Position numbers and translations under genes: made by a program
The notes under the pieces: model-generated
What the model saw: only the letters and a program-made list of their open reading frames with translations
Database searches by the model: none
What the model was told of the DNA's origin: nothing
NCBI GenBank assembly: GCA_000169115.1
Contig: AAVV01000018.1
Location: 1 to 41,648, forward strand
Source of the DNA: a marine gamma proteobacterium HTCC2080
GTDB lineage: Bacteria > Pseudomonadota > Gammaproteobacteria > Pseudomonadales > Halieaceae
Length of the DNA: 41,648 nt
Direction of reading: 5' to 3'
Shown here: positions 24,363 through 32,535 of the stretch, piece by piece
Layout of the letters: each line of letters begins with the position of its first letter
How positions within the stretch are numbered: position 1 is the first letter of the stretch

Positions 24363-24932
24363 TTACAGCCCTTCACTTTCTCGAATCACCGAGAAAAATG
24401 AACGGAGGTACACCACCATAGACCACAACGTCAAAAGCACCGCGACGATCAGCACCGTCTTTCCCAAAATGAACCAGCCGGTGTTGGTATATTCAGGTAG
24501 TAGCAACAACAGAAATGAGATCGCTATCATTTGCAAGGTCGTCTTCACCTTAGCAATCTGATTTACAGCTACCGAGGCTTCTTTTCCTAGCCTCGCCATC
24601 CATTCCCGAAGGGCGCTAACCACAACTTCGCGTCCTATTACTACGCATGCGCACAGGGTAATTAACACGTCGTCAAACCGCGCGGTCAGTAACACCAATG
24701 CAGTAGCGACAATGAGTTTATCGGCAACGGGATCTAAAAAAGCACCAAATACCGTGGTCTGACCGGAGCGCCGTGCTAACCAACCGTCGAGCAAATCAGT
24801 GAGCGCGGCGGCACCAAACAGAGCCGCTGCACCCCAATTACCCCAGGGTGATCCCAAATGCGCGAAAAGCACCAAAATAGGGATGGCAGCGATACGCAGC
24901 AGCGTCAGTATATTCGGTAAGTTAAGGGGCAA
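24363..24932 (-). CDS. pgsA: CDP-diacylglycerol--glycerol-3-phosphate 3-phosphatidyltransferase
   Basis: A 189-residue inner-membrane enzyme that makes phosphatidylglycerophosphate, the committed step to phosphatidylglycerol and cardiolipin. The CDP-alcohol phosphotransferase motif D-G-x2-A-R-x8-G-x3-D-x3-D is intact (DGWLARRSG, then FGAFLDPVADK), all catalytic aspartates present, with several hydrophobic helices around it. The N-terminus PLNLPNILTLLRIAAIPILV is typical of PgsA. The start is a TTG at 24932 with GAGGA six bases upstream. It follows uvrC by 86 bases, the uvrC-pgsA order seen in many gammaproteobacteria. Confidence 0.96.
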   Translation of the reverse strand: MPLNLPNILTLLRIAAIPILVLFAHLGSPWGNWGAAALFGAAALTDLLDGWLARRSGQTTVFGAFLDPVADKLIVATALVLLTARFDDVLITLCACVVIGREVVVSALREWMARLGKEASVAVNQIAKVKTTLQMIAISFLLLLLPEYTNTGWFILGKTVLIVAVLLTLWSMVVYLRSFFSVIRESEGL

Positions 24933-25018
24933 ACGCTAATCCTCGATAACAATATTTTTGCGGTCTGTACGTCTTTACGCCGATGAGTGTGGCACACCCT
25001 GTCCCGATCAAAAAGGAT

Positions 25019-26845
25019 TCAATCATTGATGCTGTGCAAGTGGTCATAAATTGTTTGAGCGAGGCTTGAACTAATGCCCTCAATTTTGACTAACTCTTCA
25101 ACACGGGCTCCTGATACTCCAGATGCACTACCAAAATGTCGTAGCAATTCCCGACGGCGTTTAGCGCCAACTCCAGGAATACCCTCCAAGGTGGATGTTT
25201 TCCGAGCCTTCGCACGTCGTGCCCTATGCCCTGTAATCGCAAACCGATGCGCTTCATCTCGAATTTGTTGAATAAGATGAAGGGCGGGATTGTCACCACG
25301 GAGCACCGACTCTTTACCTGTCTCCCCATCTACGAGGGTTTCAAAGCCAGCTTTTCGAGTTGTGCCCTTCGCCACGCCGAGCACGCGCACGTTTTCTATA
25401 CCGTAGTTCCCAAGCACACTCATTGCCTGGGAGACCTGCCCTTTTCCACCATCAATAAACAGCACGTCGGGTAAGCTTCCTTCACCGGCGGCCAGACGCT
25501 TATAGCGACGCTCTAACGCTTGCTGCATAGCGGCGTAGTCGTCGCCAGGCTGAATACCCTCAACGTTAAACTTACGATAATCGGCTTTGCGCGGCCCGGA
25601 GTTATCAAATACAACACAAGACGCCACGGTAGCCTCACCAGAGCTGTGACTGATATCAAAACACTCCATCCGACTAGGTGGCGTATCGAGATCGAGCTCT
25701 CGCCTTAAACTTTCGAGCCTGCCCGCCATGGTTTGCTTGCCACTAAGATGAGCGGTCAAATTTGTGTCGGCTGTTTGCTGCGCCATTTCTAGCCAACGCG
25801 CTCTCGCCTCACGGACTTTCGAGCGAATCTCTACTTTGCGCTCCGCGCGGATACTCAGGGCTTCTGCTAGTGATTCAGCACCCTCGGGTAAATCGGTCAC
25901 GATAATTTCGTGAGGTATCACCTGCTTACCTGATAAATAAAACAACGGCATAAACGCCTCTAAAACGGCATTAACGTCTTCATCTAGACGGGTTGGCGGA
26001 TAGTAGGTTCGACTCCCAAGAACCCTCGCCTCACGAATAAATAAGACCTGCACACACGCAGATCCACCGGCTACAGCAACCGCCAGAACATCGAGGTTAC
26101 CTCGAACTCCTTCAATCCCTTGAACAGATTGCACTTTTTGTAGCTGCATGAGCTGATCACGTCGTTCCGCTGCCTCCTCAAAGCGCAAATCGGTAGCGGC
26201 ACTTTCCATTTCATCGGCAAGCCTACCCATGAGTTCCTGAGATTTTCCCTTTAAGAATAACTCCGTCTTTTCTACTTGCTCAGCATAATTTTCATCGCTC
26301 ACTAGCCCTACGCAAGGCCCACTGCAACGGCCAATTTGATACTGTAAACATGGCCGAGAACGATTCCGGAAATAACTATCCTGACACTGCCTCACCTTCA
26401 AAACCTTCTGTAACAAATGCAACGTTGATCGAACCGCACCAGCACTGGGATACGGACCAAAATATTCACCTTTGCGCCGCTTAGGTCCTCTGTGAAGGGC
26501 CAGTCGCGGCCATCGATCATGACTGCTTAGATAAATGTAAGGATAAGACTTATCGTCCTTTAAACTAATGTTGTAGGGGGGCCTATGCTCTTTGATCAGA
26601 TTGTGCTCAAGCAGCAAGGCATCGACCTCTGTGCTCGTCACCGTCACTTGGATATCCTGAATTCGATTAACCAGTGCCATGGTCTTAGCCGTGAGCCCAC
26701 TTGCGCGAAAATAACTCGTCACGCGATTTTTAAGATTTTTTGCCTTACCAACGTAAAGCAAATCGCCCTCTTTTCCGTACATCTGGTAAACACCAGGACG
26801 CGTCGTCAGGCTCTTCAGGTAATTTTCAGCATCAAAAACAGTCAT
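25019..26845 (-). CDS. uvrC: Excinuclease ABC subunit C
   Basis: A 608-residue nucleotide-excision repair nuclease that cuts on both sides of a lesion together with UvrB. It has the N-terminal GIY-YIG nuclease (RPGVYQMYGKEGDLLYVGKAKNLKNR-like region, residues about 17-42), a Cys-rich patch (CLQYQIGRCSGPC), a UVR helix that contacts UvrB (about 205-240), the RNase H-like C-terminal nuclease with ECFDISH and FIDGGKGQ, and a terminal helix-hairpin-helix pair (EGIPGVGAKRRRELLRHFG, KIEGISSSLAQ). Length is normal. Its ATG overlaps the murB stop by four bases (ATGA). Confidence 0.98.
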   Translation of the reverse strand: MTVFDAENYLKSLTTRPGVYQMYGKEGDLLYVGKAKNLKNRVTSYFRASGLTAKTMALVNRIQDIQVTVTSTEVDALLLEHNLIKEHRPPYNISLKDDKSYPYIYLSSHDRWPRLALHRGPKRRKGEYFGPYPSAGAVRSTLHLLQKVLKVRQCQDSYFRNRSRPCLQYQIGRCSGPCVGLVSDENYAEQVEKTELFLKGKSQELMGRLADEMESAATDLRFEEAAERRDQLMQLQKVQSVQGIEGVRGNLDVLAVAVAGGSACVQVLFIREARVLGSRTYYPPTRLDEDVNAVLEAFMPLFYLSGKQVIPHEIIVTDLPEGAESLAEALSIRAERKVEIRSKVREARARWLEMAQQTADTNLTAHLSGKQTMAGRLESLRRELDLDTPPSRMECFDISHSSGEATVASCVVFDNSGPRKADYRKFNVEGIQPGDDYAAMQQALERRYKRLAAGEGSLPDVLFIDGGKGQVSQAMSVLGNYGIENVRVLGVAKGTTRKAGFETLVDGETGKESVLRGDNPALHLIQQIRDEAHRFAITGHRARRAKARKTSTLEGIPGVGAKRRRELLRHFGSASGVSGARVEELVKIEGISSSLAQTIYDHLHSIND

Positions 26846-27873
26846 TTGACGCTATCACCAGAGACGCCTAAAACCTCTGGCTCAATTACCAGTTCAACTC
26901 CAAACTTTTGCAGTACCGACTGCTGAATGGCCTCTGCCAAACTCAGCACTGCAACCGATGAAGTCGCCGCTAGATTCACCAAAACCAAACTATGAGCTTC
27001 TGAAACGGCCACACCATCGACTTCTTTCCCACGCCAACCTAAATCATCGATCATCCAAGCTGCTGACAACTTCATCATATTAGAGTCTGTTTCATATTGG
27101 GGTAGCAGGGGAAATTGAGTCCGAAGCCTTTCGGCGGCAGTGCTGGTAACCAGCGGGTTCTTAAAAAAACTGCCCACATTTGGCGTCTGCGAGGGATCTG
27201 GCAAGCGCTGACTGCGCACCTTAATCACCGCTTCAAAAACATCACGGTGACTGGGTTTAAATTTATGTAAAGCCGCTTTCAGCGTGGGATACGAAGTGTT
27301 AACCGAAGCATCGCGATTGAGCTTAAAGTCGACCGCTGTGATGATCAGCGACCGCCCACCCTTTTGTTTAAAGATACTTGAGCGATAGCTAAATTGGCAG
27401 TCATCAGCAGACAAGTAAACGACTTCGCTCGTTTGAATATCTATTGCTTGTACCCCCACGATTCGATCAGCGACCTCAACGCCATAGGCCCCAATGTTTT
27501 GCACAGGGGCGGCCCCCACTGACCCGGGAATTAGCGCAAGATTCTCAAGGCCATAGTAGCCTCGCTCGGTACACCAGCTTACAAATTTATGCCAGTTCTC
27601 ACCTGCGGCCACACGAAGTCGCACCTGCCGTCCGTCGTCCCGTTGAAGCACAATACCCTTCATGGCAATATTAATAACCAACCCGGGCAGATGTTCTTGA
27701 AGTACAACATTACTCCCCTCGCCCAAGGGTAATACCTGAAGCTCACGGGCGCTGCCCCACTGAAGTAACGCTTGCAAAGACGCGAGAGACTCGACCTGTG
27801 CAAACCACTGCGCTATGGCAGCTAAGCGCAGCGTGTTGCAGGAGCTTAAGGATACAGACGGATCAGCTGCCAT
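26842..27873 (-). CDS. murB: UDP-N-acetylenolpyruvoylglucosamine reductase
   Basis: A 343-residue cytoplasmic flavoenzyme that reduces UDP-GlcNAc-enolpyruvate to UDP-MurNAc with NADPH in peptidoglycan synthesis. FAD-binding and catalytic segments are visible: LGEGSNVVL, PGSVGAAPVQNIGAYGVEV, the Tyr in FSYRSSIFK, and NVGSFFKNPLV holding the proton-donating Ser. The extra loop in the last third and the overall length fit the type I (E. coli-like) form. It starts three bases after the kdsB stop and overlaps uvrC by four bases, so it is part of the same transcript. GGTGGG precedes its ATG. Confidence 0.97.
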   Translation of the reverse strand: MAADPSVSLSSCNTLRLAAIAQWFAQVESLASLQALLQWGSARELQVLPLGEGSNVVLQEHLPGLVINIAMKGIVLQRDDGRQVRLRVAAGENWHKFVSWCTERGYYGLENLALIPGSVGAAPVQNIGAYGVEVADRIVGVQAIDIQTSEVVYLSADDCQFSYRSSIFKQKGGRSLIITAVDFKLNRDASVNTSYPTLKAALHKFKPSHRDVFEAVIKVRSQRLPDPSQTPNVGSFFKNPLVTSTAAERLRTQFPLLPQYETDSNMMKLSAAWMIDDLGWRGKEVDGVAVSEAHSLVLVNLAATSSVAVLSLAEAIQQSVLQKFGVELVIEPEVLGVSGDSVK

Positions 27874-27876
27874 AAA

Positions 27877-28626
27877 TTAGCCCACCAAGAGGCCACGAGC
27901 ACGCTCGAGATCTTCTGGCGTATCGACACCGGCGGGGACCGGCTCAGAGGCCTCGCAAACTCTAATAATGTGCCCTTGATCCAAAGCCCGAAGTTGCTCC
28001 AAGGATTCCAGTGTCTCCATCACCGACGGCGGCCAAGCGGCAAAAGCCTGCAAAAATGCAGCACGATATGCATACAAACCAATGTGACGCCGCGCTGCGG
28101 CCAATAAAAGACTTGATGATTTTTCAGTCTGATCGCGCTGAAACGGAATCGCAGCCCTCGAAAAGTAAAGCGCGTTACCCGACATAGAGGCAACAACCTT
28201 CACCACTGAGGGGTCATCGAGCTGTTCTGCACTAGCCAGCAGCTCAGATAAGGTTGCAATACTGGCCTCGGGGTGCTCAATTAACTCTAGGGCCACTTGC
28301 TTAATATTTGCAATCGGCATCAAGGGCTCGTCGCCCTGTACATTCACGACAATACTATCTTCAGCCCAGCCACGTTGTCGTACTACCTCGGCAAGCCGAT
28401 CGGTACCTGATGCGTGATCGGTGGATGTCATAGCCACATCGGCGCCCTGCGCAGTCATCACTTCCGCAATGCGCGTATCGTCGGTTGCTATAACAACCGA
28501 CTCAGCACCCGCAGCGCAGGCTTGGCGCCAAACCCACCAAATCATTGGCCGCCCGCCAATATCTAATAAAGGCTTACCGGGCAATCGCGTGGAGGCAAAA
28601 CGCGCTGGAATTACAATGTTGAACAG
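27877..28626 (-). CDS. kdsB: 3-deoxy-manno-octulosonate cytidylyltransferase (CTG start)
   Basis: A 249-residue enzyme that activates Kdo as CMP-Kdo for lipid A-core assembly. The conserved N-terminus FNIVIPARFASTRLPGKPL is complete only when translation begins at the CTG at 28626; the nearest standard start in frame, TTG at 28584, would remove the IPAR nucleotide-binding segment. A perfect GGAGG lies seven bases before the CTG, and the resulting length equals that of typical KdsB. Other family motifs are IATDD, NVQGDEPLM, GLYAYRAAFL, ESLEQLRALDQG and VDTPEDLERAR. The gene overlaps the lpxK end by 16 bases. Confidence 0.95.
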   Translation of the reverse strand: MFNIVIPARFASTRLPGKPLLDIGGRPMIWWVWRQACAAGAESVVIATDDTRIAEVMTAQGADVAMTSTDHASGTDRLAEVVRQRGWAEDSIVVNVQGDEPLMPIANIKQVALELIEHPEASIATLSELLASAEQLDDPSVVKVVASMSGNALYFSRAAIPFQRDQTEKSSSLLLAAARRHIGLYAYRAAFLQAFAAWPPSVMETLESLEQLRALDQGHIIRVCEASEPVPAGVDTPEDLERARGLLVG

Positions 28627-29624
28627 GGGACGGCCTCCGCTTGATTAAATTGCGCGCCCAACCGGCGTAATAAGACTTTGGGGACTTTTGTGGAAATTAC
28701 TAATATCCAAATACGTTCATCATTTATCCCACAGAGTTTAACGGCATCTTTTTCAGTCACAACAATAACATCTGCTGCAATAGTAGCCAGATCAACTTCT
28801 GTCAGGGAGTGATGGTCTGGAAACGCATGGGATTGGACAGTTAAACCCAATGAATTTAAAGCCGAAAAAAACTGATCCGGCTGGCCAAGGCCAGTGACGG
28901 CCGCCACGCGCAGACCCTGCCACTGCTTTGCAATGCCCTCTGCTGCTAAGACCTGTGCTGAGTGCCTGTGTTCAAAACCCTCAAGCTGATAATGGAAAGC
29001 CGATTCTTCGTTCTCACCATTACGCACTAGAACCCAGTCAACGGAATCAAGCCGAGCAGCAGGCTCACGTAAAGGACCCATGGGCAGCAGACGGCCATTG
29101 CCCAATCGCCTCTCCCCATCGAGCACGACGATTTCAAAGTTTCTGGGCAACTTCAAATGTTGAAGACCGTCGTCAGACAAAATAATCGTGGGCGCGAAAG
29201 CTTCAATTAGTGCTGTAGCAGCTGCATATCGGTTTTTACCCACCACAACAGGCACGTTAGCCCGTTGCGCGATTAGTAAAGGTTCATCGCCCACAAGCGC
29301 CGCAGGCGAGGAGCGCTGAACGATACACGGGCCCTCTCCCACGGTGCCACCATAGCCACGGCTGATGATTCCCACTTTATGACCTTGAACTACTAATGCC
29401 TCGGCAAGCGCAATGAGGACGGGAGTCTTGCCCGTTCCACCAACGGTAATCCCACCCACCACCACAACAGGAACTGGCAGCGAAGCGGGGGTTACCCAGT
29501 AGCGGCGCCAGCGTACCACCAGACCCGTAATCAAACTTAAGGGCCAGGCGAGCCAAAGCCACCCAGCTCCTTCATACCATCCACGAGTCAAACAGCGCTC
29601 AAACCGCTGCCGCCAAACCATCAT
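28611..29624 (-). CDS. lpxK: Tetraacyldisaccharide 4'-kinase
   Basis: A 337-residue inner-membrane-associated kinase that phosphorylates the 4'-position of the lipid A precursor to give lipid IVA. It has an N-terminal hydrophobic segment (GAGWLWLAWPLSLITGLVV), a phosphate loop GGITVGGTGKTP, and the family blocks GIISRGYGG, LVGDEPLLIAQR, LSDDGLQHLKL and VVTEKDAVKL. Length is normal. Its ATG overlaps the msbA stop (ATGA), and its 3' end overlaps kdsB, so translation of msbA, lpxK and kdsB is probably coupled. Confidence 0.97.
   Translation of the reverse strand: MMVWRQRFERCLTRGWYEGAGWLWLAWPLSLITGLVVRWRRYWVTPASLPVPVVVVGGITVGGTGKTPVLIALAEALVVQGHKVGIISRGYGGTVGEGPCIVQRSSPAALVGDEPLLIAQRANVPVVVGKNRYAAATALIEAFAPTIILSDDGLQHLKLPRNFEIVVLDGERRLGNGRLLPMGPLREPAARLDSVDWVLVRNGENEESAFHYQLEGFEHRHSAQVLAAEGIAKQWQGLRVAAVTGLGQPDQFFSALNSLGLTVQSHAFPDHHSLTEVDLATIAADVIVVTEKDAVKLCGINDERIWILVISTKVPKVLLRRLGAQFNQAEAVPCSTL
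28634..28638 (-). promoter_or_regulatory. Ribosome-binding site deciding the CTG start of kdsB
   Basis: GGAGG on the minus strand, seven bases before CTG (28624-28626) and inside the lpxK coding sequence. No comparable site precedes the TTG at 28584. Confidence 0.75.
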
Positions 29625-31444
29625 GACTGGACGATTTCCTGCTTATGCAGGCGTGCATATAGTGGGCTCTCTGTTAGCAGTTGCTGGTGTGGACCGAAGG
29701 CCACAATTCTGCCTTGATCCATCACCACGACTCTATCCGCGTTTTCAATCGTCGACAAACGGTGAGCAATCACCAGCGTTGTTCGATCTTCACAAAAAGC
29801 TGCTAAGGCCTCTTGAATATAGGTTTCAGATTCTGTGTCTAGCGCAGAGGTTGCCTCATCAAGAATCAAAATTGGCGCATCTTTTAACAGTGCTCTCGCG
29901 ATCGCTAAGCGCTGCTTTTGACCTCCAGATAAACCGGCACCGTCATCACCCAACAGGGTATCTAGGCCCTGAGGCTGTGCCTCAATAAACTCAATCGCGT
30001 GAGCCTTCTGAGCCGCCATCAGCACCGCATCGTATGACGCATCTCTCATTTCACCAAAAGCAATGTTGTTAGCAATAGTATCGCTAAACAGGCTAATTTC
30101 TTGAGATACAACCCCGAACTGCTTCCGGTAATCAGCCAATTCGTACTCTTCAATCACTAAATCGTCGAGACGGATTTCACCGTGCTCAGGAGCGTAGAAG
30201 CGCAGCAAGAGTTGCACCAACGTCGACTTTCCACTGCCTGAACGTCCGACAAGCGCAACCGTTTCACCGGGTTGAAGCTGAAGTGAAATATTTTCCAGCG
30301 CGTATTCGGTAGCCCCTGGGTATCGAAAGCTTAAATGCTCGATCGCGATCTCACCCTTTGCGCGTTTAACGGGTGTGGTGCCACGGTTGGGTTCAGGTGG
30401 AATATCAATTTGTGCAAAAACATCCTCCGCTGCGGCAAGCCCGCGCTGAATAATGCTCTGCACGCCACTGAGAGTTCGTATTGGTTTACCCATTTGAGCC
30501 GCCGCGGTGATAAAAGCCACCAATGAGCCCGCGGTAAATCCAGCGAGTATTGCCGGGTCCAGCGCAAACCAAAATAGCGCGCCTAAAGCCAGAGCTAATA
30601 ACGTTTGAATCACAGGTGTAGAAACAGCCTGAACAAACGCCAATTTTAAGCTTTGGTTGCGATTGAACAGGCTCGCATTGGTGAATTTGGCGACTTGTTG
30701 TCGCGTCGCAGCAAAGACGCGAAGGGCTTCAAAGGCCCCCAAGGATTCGCTACTGACTTGAGTGACAGAGCCCATGGAGTCTTGAATACGACGGCTGTAA
30801 CGCCGAAAATGACGACCCACAATCACAACGACCAAGCCAATCGCAGGTGCGACCGCAAAAAATATCAGCGTCAAACGCCAATTGAGATACAACATATAAG
30901 TCACAAGAGCCATAACCGTCAGGCCCTCACGCAAAATCGCTTTTAGGGCGTCACTTGCGGCACCCGACACCTGCTCAACGTTAAATGTGATCTTACTCAG
31001 CAAATTACCGCCGGTATTGGCATCGTAATATCGTCGCGGCGCTGCCATCATCACGTCAAACAATTCAACTCGGAGGGTATGAACCACGCTTCGCGCCACG
31101 ACATTCATGTAGTAGTTACCTACGAAAAATCCCAGCGCCCGACCCAGCGAAAGCACCACCGCAGCAACAGGCACAGCCACTCGAGCATAATCCAGAGGGG
31201 CTTTGTCGCCCGGAGGCCAAAACCAATGCGCCGCCGCGGAAACTAAGCCCAATTCAACTTGACTGCTCTGGCCCAATGAATCTAATAAAAACTGAGTAAG
31301 ATCTGCCAACAGAACACTGCCCAGGGAGTACACCAAAAACCCGGCAACGCTGAAAAGAAACGCAGCCGAGTAAGGCACAACGTAGGACAAAAGGCGACGA
31401 TATAGCCCCCAATCACCGCTGGTCTGTCTTGTTGGATCAGTCAT
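29621..31444 (-). CDS. msbA: Lipid A export ATP-binding/permease protein
   Basis: A 607-residue ABC half-transporter that flips core-lipid A across the inner membrane as a homodimer. The N-terminal part holds six membrane helices (about residues 20-330), and the C-terminal ATPase has Walker A GRSGSGKST, signature LSGGQKQRLAIARALL, Walker B ILILDEATSALD and switch His in VIAHRLSTI. The ATG at 31444 is chosen because it opens with TDPTRQTSGDWGLYRRLL, as in the family; the longer reading from 31471 lies inside exbD. It overlaps exbD by eight bases and lpxK by four, in an operon devoted to the outer membrane. Confidence 0.96.
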   Translation of the reverse strand: MTDPTRQTSGDWGLYRRLLSYVVPYSAAFLFSVAGFLVYSLGSVLLADLTQFLLDSLGQSSQVELGLVSAAAHWFWPPGDKAPLDYARVAVPVAAVVLSLGRALGFFVGNYYMNVVARSVVHTLRVELFDVMMAAPRRYYDANTGGNLLSKITFNVEQVSGAASDALKAILREGLTVMALVTYMLYLNWRLTLIFFAVAPAIGLVVVIVGRHFRRYSRRIQDSMGSVTQVSSESLGAFEALRVFAATRQQVAKFTNASLFNRNQSLKLAFVQAVSTPVIQTLLALALGALFWFALDPAILAGFTAGSLVAFITAAAQMGKPIRTLSGVQSIIQRGLAAAEDVFAQIDIPPEPNRGTTPVKRAKGEIAIEHLSFRYPGATEYALENISLQLQPGETVALVGRSGSGKSTLVQLLLRFYAPEHGEIRLDDLVIEEYELADYRKQFGVVSQEISLFSDTIANNIAFGEMRDASYDAVLMAAQKAHAIEFIEAQPQGLDTLLGDDGAGLSGGQKQRLAIARALLKDAPILILDEATSALDTESETYIQEALAAFCEDRTTLVIAHRLSTIENADRVVVMDQGRIVAFGPHQQLLTESPLYARLHKQEIVQS

Positions 31445-31859
31445 TGGACCCACCCGGGGTTTGCGCTGCAATCGTCAACTGGTGAAAACCAAGGGCACTC
31501 GCAGCATCAAGAGCCGTGACAACATAGCGGTGTGCAACTGCACCATCTGCTGCGATAGTAATGGGAATATCACGATTATCCTTCGCCTCAGCACGGAGCG
31601 CACGACGGAGGTCGATGGGCTGGTTAGACACGGGCTTGCCATTGAGGGTGAACGTCCCGTTGGCCGCTATCATCAGCTCAAGTTTACTTGCGCGCTGGGG
31701 CGCTGGCTCGCCCTCTGCCTCCGGAAGATTAATGGCTAACTGCGTCGCCTTGGTGAAGCTGGTTGATACCATAAAAAAAATCAACAATAAAAAAACAACG
31801 TCAATCAGTGGGGTCAAATTAACTGACAGTTCATCAGAACGCTTTCGACGAAATCTCAA
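31437..31859 (-). CDS. exbD: ExbD/TolR-family proton-channel component
   Basis: A 140-residue protein with one N-terminal membrane helix bearing the key Asp (NLTPLIDVVFLLLIFFMV, residues about 15-32) and a periplasmic domain (about 45-140). With ExbB it would form a proton-driven motor that energises a TonB-type partner. The start is TTG at 31859 and overlaps the exbB stop by four bases (TTGA), suggesting coupled translation. No tonB gene is adjacent; the pair instead precedes msbA, a recurrent arrangement in gammaproteobacteria, so its partner is not evident. Confidence 0.94.
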   Translation of the reverse strand: MRFRRKRSDELSVNLTPLIDVVFLLLIFFMVSTSFTKATQLAINLPEAEGEPAPQRASKLELMIAANGTFTLNGKPVSNQPIDLRRALRAEAKDNRDIPITIAADGAVAHRYVVTALDAASALGFHQLTIAAQTPGGSND

Positions 31860-32479
31860 AGGTCGTATTCCGTTTTCTTGCCCGTGTGTAGCGCGTCGAC
31901 CAGCTTGATCGAAACCTGCTCCAGGCCAACAACAATAGTGTCAATTTTCCCGGTAAAGTATCGGTGCATAACTAGAGCAGGAATCGCCACCACCAAGCCT
32001 GCTGCAGTGGTAATCAACGCCTCCGAAATACCACCTGCCAGCGCATTGGCATTACCCGTACCCTGAACCGTTATTTCGGTAAAGACGCGAATCATGCCGA
32101 CGACGGTACCCAAAAGGCCCAGTAACGGTGCCACAGCCGCTACAGTCCCCAAGGTGTTTAAGTAGCGTTCCAGATCATGGACCACGTGTCCTGCAGCTTC
32201 CTGAATACTCTCTTTCATGACGTCACGCCCCTGGCTACGATTGGCCAATCCCGCAGCCAAAATGGCACCCAGTGGAGACCTGTGTCGCAGCGCTTTGAGA
32301 CGCTGGGCATCAAGCTCTCCAGCTTTGAGTTGCTTCCAGACATTAGCAAGCAGATGTGGCGGAGCAATCCGATCCGGATTTAGTGCCACAGAGCGTTCAA
32401 TAGAAATACCCAAGGCAATAACCGAGCATAAAACGATGACCGGCATAACCCAGCCACCTGCGGCAAGCAAATCAAACAC
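31856..32479 (-). CDS. exbB: ExbB/MotA/TolQ-family proton-channel protein
   Basis: A 207-residue inner-membrane protein with three helices: VMPVIVLCSVIALGISIERSV near the N-terminus, and the family core TLGTVAAVAPLLGLLGTVVGMI with ALITTAAGLVVAIPALVMHRYF further on. These are the TolQ/ExbB residues that line the proton path. The GTG at 32479 is preferred because GGAGG lies eight bases upstream and the sequence then opens directly with the first membrane segment; an upstream start at 32554 would overlap comEC and add an unlikely leader. It pairs with exbD and begins the operon running through msbA to pgsA. Confidence 0.94.
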   Translation of the reverse strand: MFDLLAAGGWVMPVIVLCSVIALGISIERSVALNPDRIAPPHLLANVWKQLKAGELDAQRLKALRHRSPLGAILAAGLANRSQGRDVMKESIQEAAGHVVHDLERYLNTLGTVAAVAPLLGLLGTVVGMIRVFTEITVQGTGNANALAGGISEALITTAAGLVVAIPALVMHRYFTGKIDTIVVGLEQVSIKLVDALHTGKKTEYDL

Positions 32480-32535
32480 ATTAAGGTCCTCCAATTGTCT
32501 GCCAGTATACCCGTGGCAAGCCCCGTTAGCCCCAT

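Noticed and set aside
28584-28626. kdsB read as an N-terminally truncated or broken gene
   Set aside because: The missing residues are encoded in frame immediately upstream with a strong ribosome-binding site before CTG, so the gene is intact.
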